From NCBI GenBank assembly GCA_965204655.1, contig OZ241998.1:1550001-1614000 (forward strand): a DNA stretch of 64,000 nt. Reading direction: 5' to 3'. The stretch comes from CATQHL01 sp965204655 (GTDB taxonomy: Bacteria > Actinomycetota > Acidimicrobiia > Acidimicrobiales > CATQHL01). The notes under the pieces are model-generated. The model was not told where the DNA came from and did not search any database. It was given only the letters and a program-made list of their open reading frames with translations. A program made the position numbers and the translations under genes. Below, in pieces: positions 56,641 to 64,000 of the stretch (position 1 is its first letter; each line of letters starts with the position of its first letter).

Positions 56641-57888
56641 ATGACGAACCCTCATTCTTTCACTCCCCGGGGCATGACCCCCTCTCGGCTCTTCGCAGCG
56701 CTGACCCTCTCCATTACGCTGATTGCTGCTGCCTGCGCGACCGCCGAAGGAGAAGAGTTGCTCGTGGGATACGTGCTCCCTTCTACGGGCACGCTAGCGC
56801 ATCTAGGGCGCACGATGATCAAAGGGGTGGAGTTGGCTCGGAATGATATCAACGCCGCCGGGGGGAAAGTGCGGCTCCTTCCTGGGGATTCCGGCACTTC
56901 GGCCGATGTAGCCAGCCTCACAGCCGACGACCATCTTGCCAGCGGGGCAAGCGCCATCGTAGGAGCAGGGGCCTCCGGCGTCTCCCTGTCGATCATAGAT
57001 AAAGTTACCGGCGCCGGAGTAGTCATGATGGCCGCATCCAACACCTCCCCGAGCTTGACGACCTATCCCGACCGAGGTCTCTATTTCCGCACATCGCCCA
57101 CCGACGTGCTGAGAGCTCAGGTGCTAGGCGATTTGGTTACTGATTCCGACGTTTCTAACGCCGGAATTCTCTACAGAGCCGACGACTACGGACGGAACCT
57201 GGCCACTTCACTTGAAGATCGACTTCAGAGCAACGGAGTCGGCGTCGGCATCTCGCTCGCCTACGACCCCGAAGGAACAAGCTTTGATGCGGAAATTCAG
57301 CAGTTCTCCGATGCAAAGGTCGACGGCGTGGTACTCATCGCCTTCAACGAGGGGGCAAATATCATCTCCTCGTTGATTGAAGCCGGTGTCGGGCCAGGCT
57401 CAGTGCCTCTTTTTTTGGGTGACGGGATTGCGGGGGGCAGCCTGTGGGAGGACGTCGACCCCTCTAACCCCGCAGTGCTGACGGGCGCTAAGGTCGCCGC
57501 CCCTTCCGCCGCACCGGGGAACGGCGAGGAGACCTTCCCGGCGCGTTTCAAGGCCTACGCCGGAGACGGAGTCGACACGATGTTCTCGGCCCACGCATAC
57601 GACGCCCTGATTGTGATCGCCCTCGCATCTCTAAAAGCGGGCAGCACCAAAGCCTCCGACTACGCCTCTGAAATCAACGACATAACACGCGGCGGCGCCA
57701 AGTGCAATACCTACGCTTCCTGCGCCGACCTGATATCAAACGGCGAAAACATCGACTACGACGGTGCCAGCGGCCCGCTAGAGTTCGCCGAAGCAGGTGA
57801 ACCTAGCGCCGGCACCTACGACACGTTCAGGTTCAACGCCTCAGGAGGGCTGGATGTCCTTGAGCAGGTTTTTATTGAAGCCCAATAG
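56641..57888 (+). CDS. Branched-chain-amino-acid/amide-type ABC binding lipoprotein 1
   Basis: A 415-residue periplasmic-binding-protein type I (LivJ/UrtA/AmiC-like, Peripla_BP_6) lipoprotein: signal segment with AAAC (Cys32). Shared family blocks: VGYVLPSTGTLAHLGR, INAAGGKVRLLPGDSG, SNTSPSLTTYPD, ADDYGRNLA, LIAFNEGANI, AHAYDALIVIALA and the Cys pair KCNTYASC. The ligand is probably an amino acid, urea or amide, unproven. ATG 56641. It closely resembles binding protein 4. Confidence 0.9.
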   Translation: MTNPHSFTPRGMTPSRLFAALTLSITLIAAACATAEGEELLVGYVLPSTGTLAHLGRTMIKGVELARNDINAAGGKVRLLPGDSGTSADVASLTADDHLASGASAIVGAGASGVSLSIIDKVTGAGVVMMAASNTSPSLTTYPDRGLYFRTSPTDVLRAQVLGDLVTDSDVSNAGILYRADDYGRNLATSLEDRLQSNGVGVGISLAYDPEGTSFDAEIQQFSDAKVDGVVLIAFNEGANIISSLIEAGVGPGSVPLFLGDGIAGGSLWEDVDPSNPAVLTGAKVAAPSAAPGNGEETFPARFKAYAGDGVDTMFSAHAYDALIVIALASLKAGSTKASDYASEINDITRGGAKCNTYASCADLISNGENIDYDGASGPLEFAEAGEPSAGTYDTFRFNASGGLDVLEQVFIEAQ

Positions 57889-57900
57889 TGAAGGAACCCC

Positions 57901-59325
57901 ATGCGCCTTTTTCAACCTCAATCTGCATGCAGCACATCTTCATCCCCTAGGTGTGCCTGGTGGCTAGCGTCCGTGACTCTGGTTGTCGTCCTTCTTGCTG
58001 CAGCCTGTGCAGGCGAGAGTTCCTCCGCCAACCTTTTGATGACCGCCCGGACAGATCAGGATCCCGCAACGCGTTCCGTCTCTTTCGCCGAAGCGACGGC
58101 GCGTCAAACCGGCGATTCTGAACCCGAACCCTCATCGGTGACCGCCGAGGAAGATCCGTCTGAGCTAACTGTGGGATACCTCCTGCCCACTGCTAATCAC
58201 CCCGCTGCGCGTATTGCCGCACTCCTTGTCAAAGCGATAGAAATGGCCAGGGACGAAATCAACGCCGCCGGCGGGAATGTCCGCCTCCTCCCTGGAAACT
58301 CCGAGGGTTCACCAGAGAAGGCCAACCTCGCCGTAGATGACCAACTCGCAAGCGGCGTAAGCGCCATAATAGGGGCAGCCTCTTCAAGGATCACGCAAGC
58401 CGTAATCGACAAGGTCACTGGCGCCGAAGTGGTGTTGATTTCCCCCTCTGCCACTTCACCCCACTTCACTACCTACGATGACGGCGGCTACTTCTTCCGC
58501 ACAGTGCCTTCGGACGCCCTGCAATACAAGGAATTCGCCAACATGATGATCGAATCTGGGGTCACGAATGCCGGGATTCTCTACCAAGACGAACCCGTAT
58601 GGCAGCATTTTGACGAAGGACTAGAACGGCGTTTGAAGGAAAGCGGCGTGAAGGTTAGCGCTTCAATCGCCTTCCATCCCCAGAGCATTGACTACTCCAC
58701 CGACATCCGCATTCTCAAGGAAGCCGAAGTAGATGGAATAGCACTCCTCGCAGGCGTCCAAAGCGAAGTAGTCATAGCCCACAAGATCGAAGCCGGCGTC
58801 GGACCGGGGGAGGTGCCGCTCTTTATATACGCGGTCACTACGGGGGAAATCGCGAAAGACCTCGACCCCGACGACCCCGGTGTGCTCGAAGGCAGCAAAG
58901 TGATGTACGCCTCAGACCGCCCGGAACACGGAGAGCCGACCTTCGGCGACCGATTGACGGCGTATATAGGTGAAGAAGTCGCGACCACTTATGCAGCCCA
59001 CGCCTTTGATGCTCTCGTCATAGTGGCTCTGGCTTCGCTGACGGTGGGCAGCACCGAAGCCGCAGACTACGCGGGGGTGATAAACGACGTCACCCGCGGA
59101 GGCACCGTGTGTCAAACCTACGCTTCCTGTGCAGAACTCGTAACCGCCGGCGAAGACATCGACTACGTCGGCGCTAGCGGCCTAATGGAATTCACCGATG
59201 CCGGCGAGCCGAGCCTCGCCGGCTACGACATCTACGAATTCAACAGCGAGGGCGAACTCGAACTATTGGAACATGTCGTGGTGTACGCCGACTCCATCCC
59301 GCAACGCACAATGAGCACTGGCTGA
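57901..59325 (+). CDS. ABC binding lipoprotein 2, diverged ligand pocket
   Basis: A 474-residue paralogue with lipobox AAAC (Cys36) and a longer acidic linker (about 45-80) before the binding fold. At positions where the other three read DDYG and LIAF it has DEPVWQ and LLAG, and SNTS becomes SATS, so the pocket differs. The Cys pair VCQTYASC and the DYVGASG block are kept. AAGGA lies 5 nt before ATG 57901; the gap to gene 1 is 12 nt, so they are cotranscribed. Closest to binding protein 3 overall. Confidence 0.88.
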   Translation: MRLFQPQSACSTSSSPRCAWWLASVTLVVVLLAAACAGESSSANLLMTARTDQDPATRSVSFAEATARQTGDSEPEPSSVTAEEDPSELTVGYLLPTANHPAARIAALLVKAIEMARDEINAAGGNVRLLPGNSEGSPEKANLAVDDQLASGVSAIIGAASSRITQAVIDKVTGAEVVLISPSATSPHFTTYDDGGYFFRTVPSDALQYKEFANMMIESGVTNAGILYQDEPVWQHFDEGLERRLKESGVKVSASIAFHPQSIDYSTDIRILKEAEVDGIALLAGVQSEVVIAHKIEAGVGPGEVPLFIYAVTTGEIAKDLDPDDPGVLEGSKVMYASDRPEHGEPTFGDRLTAYIGEEVATTYAAHAFDALVIVALASLTVGSTEAADYAGVINDVTRGGTVCQTYASCAELVTAGEDIDYVGASGLMEFTDAGEPSLAGYDIYEFNSEGELELLEHVVVYADSIPQRTMSTG

Positions 59326-59422
59326 AGACTCCATCACGCATGAACACTTTCAACGACGAGAAGGTCTGAGGCTCGCGACCAAGCCCTAAGTTCATGTTCT
59401 TGGCCGCCATACTCACCGCATC

Positions 59423-60928
59423 TTGAAGGAGCATGGGGATACTCTGGCGAAGGCCGAAAAGCGTGCGTTGGCTAGTCATGGCCGGCCCAGCAAACTCACA
59501 CCTGTGATCACCCGATCCCCGCCCACTAGATCGGCCTCTCCTCGCATTGCAGCCGTCCCGCTAGCGGCCGTCCTCCTCGTCGCAGCCTGCGGCGTAAGCG
59601 AGAACTCCGCTGTAAGCCCCTCAGTTGAGATCAGGACAATTCAGGAGTCCGCAACGCCCTTGAGTTCCGCCTCTTTCCACGAGTCGCAGGTTCGCCAAAC
59701 CGACAATCCAAGCGACGATTCCGAGCCCGAATCCTCCTCCGGGGCGTCCGCCGCCGCGCCGAACGAACTGACCGTTGGATATGTCCTGCCCCTAGGGGAG
59801 GCCTTTGCGCCCTTCGTCACGCCCATGGTCAAGGCGATCGAAATGGCGAGAGACGAAATCAACGCCGCCGGTGGGAACGTCCGGATTCTCCCCGGGGATT
59901 CAGGCTATTCACCAGAAGTTGCCAACTCCGTCGTAGACAGCCACCTCGCAAGCGGCGTAAGCGCCGTAATAGGAGCGGCGGCGTCCAGCATTTCCCTAGC
60001 CATAATTGAGAAGATCGCCGACGCAGGGGTGGTGATGATCTCCCCCTCCAACACCTCCTCTACTTTCACCACCTACGACGACGGCGGCTATTACTTCCGT
60101 ACCGCGCCTTCGGACGCCCTGCAAGCGGTCGAGCTCGCCACCCTGATGATCGACGCAGGAGTCACCAATGCGGGCATCCTCCACCGTGACGACGACTACG
60201 GACGCCAATTCGACGCCGCACTGCAGCGGGTATTTAGAGAAAGCGGCGTGAAAGTCGGCGCTTCGATCTCCTACGACCCCGATAGCGCCGACTATGCCAC
60301 CGAAGTCAACACCCTCAAAGAAGCCGAAGTTAACGGAATAGCGCTCATTGCTTTCGATCGAGCCCCAATAGTCATCGGCCACAAGATCGAAGCCGGCATC
60401 GGACCCCGAAGCGTTCCGCTCTTTATAAGCGCGGCCACTGCGGGAGAAACCTGGAAGGACGTAGATCCCGACAATCCGGGCGTGCTCGAGGGCAGCAAAG
60501 TGATGGCCCCCTCAGATCGTCCGCAACACGGCGAGGAGACCTTTGGCGACAGATTCGCGGCCTATGCAGGGGAAGGAATCGAGGGCAACTTTTCAACCCA
60601 CTCCTACGACGCCCTCGTAGTAGTGGCTTTGGCGTCGCTAGTGGCAGGGAGCACTGAAGCCGCCGACTACGCGGGGGCGATTAACGACATAACCCGCGGC
60701 GGCACCAAGTGCAACACCTATGCGTCCTGCGCCAAACTGATCCACAGAGGCGAAAACATCGACTACGACGGCGCCAGCGGCCCGCTGGACTTCACCGAAA
60801 ACGGCGAGCCCAGCGTCGCTGGCTACGACGTCTTTGAATTCAATAGTGAAGGCACGCTCGACTTTCTAGAGCATGTCGTAGTGCACGTCGACTCCGTCGG
60901 CCCCAAGAGCACCATGATTACCGGCTGA
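59423..60928 (+). CDS. ABC binding lipoprotein 3
   Basis: A 501-residue frame from TTG 59423; the signal segment with VAAC (Cys56 in this numbering) suggests the true start is later, perhaps GTG 59504. A Ser/Glu-rich linker precedes the binding fold. Pocket blocks SNTSSTFTTYDD, DDDYGRQFD and LIAFDRA are kept, with the Cys pair KCNTYASC. It aligns best with binding protein 2 at the N-terminal linker. It follows gene 2 by 97 nt. Confidence 0.87.
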   Translation: MKEHGDTLAKAEKRALASHGRPSKLTPVITRSPPTRSASPRIAAVPLAAVLLVAACGVSENSAVSPSVEIRTIQESATPLSSASFHESQVRQTDNPSDDSEPESSSGASAAAPNELTVGYVLPLGEAFAPFVTPMVKAIEMARDEINAAGGNVRILPGDSGYSPEVANSVVDSHLASGVSAVIGAAASSISLAIIEKIADAGVVMISPSNTSSTFTTYDDGGYYFRTAPSDALQAVELATLMIDAGVTNAGILHRDDDYGRQFDAALQRVFRESGVKVGASISYDPDSADYATEVNTLKEAEVNGIALIAFDRAPIVIGHKIEAGIGPRSVPLFISAATAGETWKDVDPDNPGVLEGSKVMAPSDRPQHGEETFGDRFAAYAGEGIEGNFSTHSYDALVVVALASLVAGSTEAADYAGAINDITRGGTKCNTYASCAKLIHRGENIDYDGASGPLDFTENGEPSVAGYDVFEFNSEGTLDFLEHVVVHVDSVGPKSTMITG

Positions 60929-61048
60929 AACCCTTTCGGCAGCTAGGCAATAACCTAATAAGATGGCACTGGTCAACTACACTTCGCTCGTTGAACTTGA
61001 TAACCCTCAACCGGGCAAAGCCCCGACAAAATTGAAAGGAGTTCAGGC

Positions 61049-62320
61049 ATGAACAAAAAAGGGATCTCGACGCAAAGACGCAAAAATGAAAGCAAAGCGG
61101 TTTGGTTGCGAGCAACCGCCGTCTGTCTTGCCGTCGTCTCTCTACTAGCCGCCTCCTGCGGAAGCAGTGGATACTCTACCGATAAGCTAGTCGTCGGCTA
61201 CATCTTGCCTTCCACGGGTTCTCTAGCCTTCCTTAACAGGTCAATGGTCAAAGCAGTGGAGATGGCCCAGGCTGAAATCAACGCCGTGGTGGACGATTAC
61301 GTCGAGTTGATCCCAGGGGATTCGGGCACCGACCCGGCAGTGGCCAGTTCAACCGCCGACGATCTGTTAGCAAAGCGTGTGAGTGCAATAGTGGGAGCTG
61401 CCGCCTCCGGTGTTTCCTTGTCGATCATTGACAAGATCGTTGAAGAGGGAGTGGTCATGATGTCTCCTTCCAACACCTCCCCAACCTTCACGAACTACCC
61501 CGATAACGGCTACTACTTCCGTACAGCACCTCCCGACCTGCTGCAGGCGCAAGTGCTCGGGGACGTGGTAACCGATGACGGAGTCTCCCGAGTGGGCATC
61601 CTGTACAGGAACGACGACTACGGAGAAAACCTGGCAGATGCCCTACAAGACAAGCTAGTGAGCAATGGCGTGACCATTGCTACTTCGATCGCCTACGACC
61701 CGGAGGGCAGCAGTTTCGACGCCGAGATACAGCAGTTGGTGAGCGAAGCCGTAGACGGCGTCGTGCTCATCGCGTTCGAAGAGGGCGGCAACATCATCGC
61801 AGGAATGATCGAAGCAGGGATAGGGCCTAGCGACGTACCCTTGTTTATGGGGGACGGAACCGCAACCGGCGACCTGTGGGGACTGGTCGATAAGTCCAAC
61901 CCTGCCGTGCTCGTGGGCGCCAAAGCGACAGGGCCTTCCTCTGCGCCAGAAGACGGCGAACCCACCTTTACTGAGCGGTTCCAAGCATTCGCGGGCGCCG
62001 ATACACCAACGATTTTCTCCGCACACGCATACGACGCTTTGGTGATCATCGCCTTGGCGACCAGGGCGGCCGAAAGCACCGACCCTGCGGTGTTCGCAGA
62101 TAATATAAACGACGTCACCCGGGGCGGCACCAAGTGCACCTCCTTCGCCGAGTGCAGCGAACTGATCGACGCCGGTGAAGACATCGATTACGACGGCGCC
62201 AGCGGACCTTTGGACTTCACCGCCGCGGGCGAGCCCGGCGCCGGTAGCTACGACGTCTCAGGCTTCGCCGCCGACGGCTCGCTAGACCCAATAGAGCAGG
62301 TTTTCATCCAAGGTTCTTAG
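61049..62320 (+). CDS. ABC binding lipoprotein 4
   Basis: A 423-residue paralogue with lipobox AASC (Cys37), no extended linker, and intact blocks VGYILPSTGSLAF, SNTSPTFTNYPD, NDDYGENLA, LIAFEEGGNII, AHAYDALVIIALA and KCTSFAEC. Very like binding protein 1. ATG 61049 has a strong AAAGGAG 8 nt upstream. A 120-nt spacer with GGGC/GCCC and possible promoter elements precedes it, so it may be expressed separately. Its end faces LivF. Confidence 0.9.
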   Translation: MNKKGISTQRRKNESKAVWLRATAVCLAVVSLLAASCGSSGYSTDKLVVGYILPSTGSLAFLNRSMVKAVEMAQAEINAVVDDYVELIPGDSGTDPAVASSTADDLLAKRVSAIVGAAASGVSLSIIDKIVEEGVVMMSPSNTSPTFTNYPDNGYYFRTAPPDLLQAQVLGDVVTDDGVSRVGILYRNDDYGENLADALQDKLVSNGVTIATSIAYDPEGSSFDAEIQQLVSEAVDGVVLIAFEEGGNIIAGMIEAGIGPSDVPLFMGDGTATGDLWGLVDKSNPAVLVGAKATGPSSAPEDGEPTFTERFQAFAGADTPTIFSAHAYDALVIIALATRAAESTDPAVFADNINDVTRGGTKCTSFAECSELIDAGEDIDYDGASGPLDFTAAGEPGAGSYDVSGFAADGSLDPIEQVFIQGS

Positions 62321-62369
62321 GCGGCGTCAGCGGGGATAACGAAGAACAAAAAGGCAACTTAAGTTACGG

Positions 62370-62409
62370 AGAGTTCTACCTGTGGATGTGAGTCCCCAGG
62401 TAGAGCTCT
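62370..62409. terminator. Hairpin at the convergent ends of binding protein 4 and livF
   Basis: AGAGTTCTACCTG and CAGGTAGAGCTCT form a 13-bp stem with one G-T pair around a 14-nt loop. It overlaps the livF stop codon. On the minus strand it is followed after about 20 nt by a T-rich run, so it may end livF transcription; it could also serve the plus strand. Confidence 0.5.
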
Positions 62410-63251
62410 ACTACTTTGGGGTCTGCCAACAGCGCCTCTCCGCTGTCGGTGTAGGCGTTCCGGCCCTGGTCTAAGACGTAGCCTCGATCGCAGATCTGCA
62501 GACAGCGTCGAGCGTTCTGTTCCACGACGACGATGGACACTCCCGCACGACGGATCTCATCAATGCGCTCGAAAGTCGCTGACTGGTTGGCGGGCGACAA
62601 CCCCGCCGAGGGTTCGTCGAGCAACAGAATTTCAGGCGACATCATCAGCCCGCGCCCCATGGCCACCATCTGACGCTCTCCCCCGGACATCAGCCCCGCT
62701 CTCTGCTTGGCGCGTTCCGCCAAGAGCGGAAATATCTCAACGACCTTCTCGTACCTATCCTCAAACACCTTGGGAGTTTTGTAGACGCCCATGCGGAGGT
62801 TCTCCTCCACGCTCAGGGTGGCGAACACGTTTGCCACCTGAGGTACGTACCCCACTCCTGCCGAGACCAGATACGGAGCATTGCGTCCGGTTACGTCTTC
62901 GCCGCGCAGGGTGACCCGACCGGAACGTACCGAGACGAGACCGAAGAGCGCCTTCAATAACGTGGACTTTCCGGCGCCGTTGGGGCCTACGATCCCAACT
63001 AGTTCGCCCTGGTGCACGTCCAGGTTGCAACCGTTGAGAATGTCTACGCCAGGAAAATAGCCCGCCGTCACGTCCGAGGCGCTCAACAGCGGAGCGGGCG
63101 ACGCCGCCGATACGCCTTCGTGAGCACCTCCAACCCCCCTGGCGGCTCCTTCGGGCTCCTTGCTAGCGGGCTCCAGGCCGCCACCTGCATCTTCATGAAG
63201 CAAGTCGGACTTTTTGATCCGGGCGATGCGCCTCAGACGCAAGCTCTTCAA
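62376..63251 (-). CDS. livF: Branched-chain amino acid-type ABC transporter ATPase (LivF)
   Basis: A 291-residue LivF-type ATPase. After an unusual 40-56 residue basic/Gly-rich N-terminal extension come Walker A GPNGAGKST, the Q-loop region, signature MSGGERQMVAMGRGLM, Walker B ILLLDEPSAGLSP and VEQNARRCL. All possible starts (TTG at codons 1, 4 and 17) keep most of the extension. TTG 63251 overlaps the livG stop by 4 nt, so translation is coupled. Confidence 0.92.
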   Translation of the reverse strand: MKSLRLRRIARIKKSDLLHEDAGGGLEPASKEPEGAARGVGGAHEGVSAASPAPLLSASDVTAGYFPGVDILNGCNLDVHQGELVGIVGPNGAGKSTLLKALFGLVSVRSGRVTLRGEDVTGRNAPYLVSAGVGYVPQVANVFATLSVEENLRMGVYKTPKVFEDRYEKVVEIFPLLAERAKQRAGLMSGGERQMVAMGRGLMMSPEILLLDEPSAGLSPANQSATFERIDEIRRAGVSIVVVEQNARRCLQICDRGYVLDQGRNAYTDSGEALLADPKVVELYLGTHIHR

Positions 63252-64000
63252 CCTTCCTCCCTACCCAGGTAAGCGTCTATCACAAGAGGATCCCGCGCCA
63301 CAACCTCAGGAGGGCCTTCGGAAATGAGGCTGCCCTCGCTCAGGCACACGACCCAGTCGCTGATGCTCATCACTACATCCATGCTGTGTTCTACGAAGAG
63401 AACTGTCATCCCTTCGCCCGGGAACGCCAGCATGCGTTCCAGGATCGACTCCACCAAAGCAGGGTTGACCCCTGCCAGGGGTTCGTCCAGCAACAGCAGG
63501 TACGGACGCGCCATGACGGCTCGTGCTAATTCCAACAACTTGCGCTGACCGCCCGAGAGCGAACCCGCGTACTCACCGCTCATGTGAGCAAGACCGAACC
63601 TCTCCAGGATCTCCAAAGCGTCTTTTTTGTTCTTCTTTTCAATGCGCTTCCACGACCACCCAAGAGAACGTGAGAGCCGCTCGCCCGTCTGATCGGTCGC
63701 GGCCAGCAACACGTTCTCCAGGACCGTCAAGAGCGACAGCGACCGCGTGAGTTGGAACGTGCGTACCATCCCGAGGCGCGCAATCTCATGGGAACGCTTA
63801 CCTTTGAGCGAGACCCCGCCCGCAGGACCTCCCTCTGCCCGCCGCGAAAGCGAACCTGTTCCCTCGGGGGCATTAGGGGAACCAAAAAACCTCCACTGCC
63901 CCTCATCCGGGTCATCGAAGGCGCACAGCAGATTGAAGAGCGTCGTCTTTCCTGACCCGTTCGGGCCGATCAGGGCGGTCACGCAACTGCGCTGAATCTC
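63248..64000 (-). CDS. livG: Branched-chain amino acid-type ABC transporter ATPase (LivG), 5' end beyond the window
   Basis: A LivG-type ATPase truncated at its N-terminus by the right edge: the frame is open to 64000 and reads EIQRSCVTALIGPNGSGKTT into Walker A, so the annotated GTG at 63982 is internal. It has RTFQLTRSL, signature LSGGQRKLLELARAVM, Walker B LLLLDEPLAGVNP and the LivG end ISDWVVCLSEG. A Gly/Ser-rich insertion of about 25 residues lies after FFGSPN. Permease genes, if present, lie beyond the edge. Confidence 0.92.
   Translation of the reverse strand, partial: EIQRSCVTALIGPNGSGKTTLFNLLCAFDDPDEGQWRFFGSPNAPEGTGSLSRRAEGGPAGGVSLKGKRSHEIARLGMVRTFQLTRSLSLLTVLENVLLAATDQTGERLSRSLGWSWKRIEKKNKKDALEILERFGLAHMSGEYAGSLSGGQRKLLELARAVMARPYLLLLDEPLAGVNPALVESILERMLAFPGEGMTVLFVEHSMDVVMSISDWVVCLSEGSLISEGPPEVVARDPLVIDAYLGREEG

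Noticed and set aside
59326..59422. CATGAAC / GTTCATG inverted repeat between binding-protein genes 2 and 3
   Set aside because: Arms of only 7 bp are about 50 nt apart with no terminator features; chance is likely.
1..64000. tRNA, rRNA, riboswitch, transposase, integrase and attachment sites
   Set aside because: Looked for in all intergenic gaps; gaps are short and nothing of these kinds was recognised. A covariance-model search would be needed to exclude small RNAs.

Overview
The window is a dense, ordinary chromosomal segment (about 59 protein genes, no gene-free stretch over about 220 bases) of a high-GC Gram-positive bacterium. It most likely comes from an uncultured member of the Actinomycetota close to the class Acidimicrobiia. 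Support: an actinobacterial-type phosphoserine aminotransferase, a DUF3499-type Cys4-like protein, a PAC2 protein, the HemE/HemY pair of the coproporphyrin-type haem route, HelD, many lipoproteins with long Thr/Ser/Pro linkers, GTG and TTG starts, and many promoters that place a TAnnnT box 6-8 nt before the start codon (leaderless mRNAs, common in Actinobacteria). I saw no tRNA, rRNA, CRISPR array, transposase, integrase or phage gene. The class assignment is inference.

Layout. 1-5102 (minus): a truncated lipoprotein, an S9 peptidase, an AspC-type aminotransferase and an ADP-ribosylglycohydrolase. 5214-9563: SerC, RsgA and a membrane-anchored molybdopterin oxidoreductase. 9651-19814 (minus): the complete F1Fo ATP synthase operon in the order AtpZ-AtpI-a-c-b-delta-alpha-gamma-beta-epsilon, followed by an SDR, an AIM24 protein and CobO. 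19953-27051 (minus): GlyA, an atypical SDR, two fold-type-II PLP enzymes, a membrane beta-propeller protein and the DUF3499 protein. 27227-30286: three tandem LysM lipoproteins, a small membrane protein and an SGNH lipoprotein. 30469-35563 (plus): a 1-Cys peroxiredoxin, an ABC ATPase with a large FtsX-type permease, and a DtxR-family regulator. 35650-42107 (minus): HelD and an Fbp-type iron(III) importer in the order ATPase, binding protein, permease. 42175-49431 (plus): HemE, HemY, an Lnt-like N-acyltransferase, a GT4 glycosyltransferase, a methyltransferase and an alpha/alpha-toroid protein. 49363-51891: a second methyltransferase, GtrA and GNAT proteins (minus) and PAC2 (plus). 51936-56440 (minus): ammonium transporter, GlnD and a NUDIX protein. 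56641-64000: four tandem branched-chain-amino-acid/amide-type binding lipoproteins (plus) facing LivF and LivG (minus, cut by the right edge).

How the genes work together: the ATP synthase block is energy metabolism. SerC and GlyA serve serine and one-carbon metabolism. FbpABC, the DtxR-family protein and haem synthesis form an iron theme. Amt, GlnD, the four binding proteins and LivFG form a nitrogen-acquisition theme without any GlnK/GlnB gene in view. GT4, methyltransferases, toroid protein, GtrA and Lnt suggest envelope lipid or glycan work whose product is unknown.

The most interesting points are the repeated leaderless-promoter geometry, an Lnt homologue with Ser at the expected Cys nucleophile, an ATP synthase b subunit with a predicted signal peptide and a two-Cys ectodomain, a DtxR-family protein lacking its primary-site Cys, a four-paralogue binding-protein array in which one member has lost the shared pocket motifs, and a hairpin that presents the lnt ribosome-binding site. 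I did not find a clearly new defence or mobile system.
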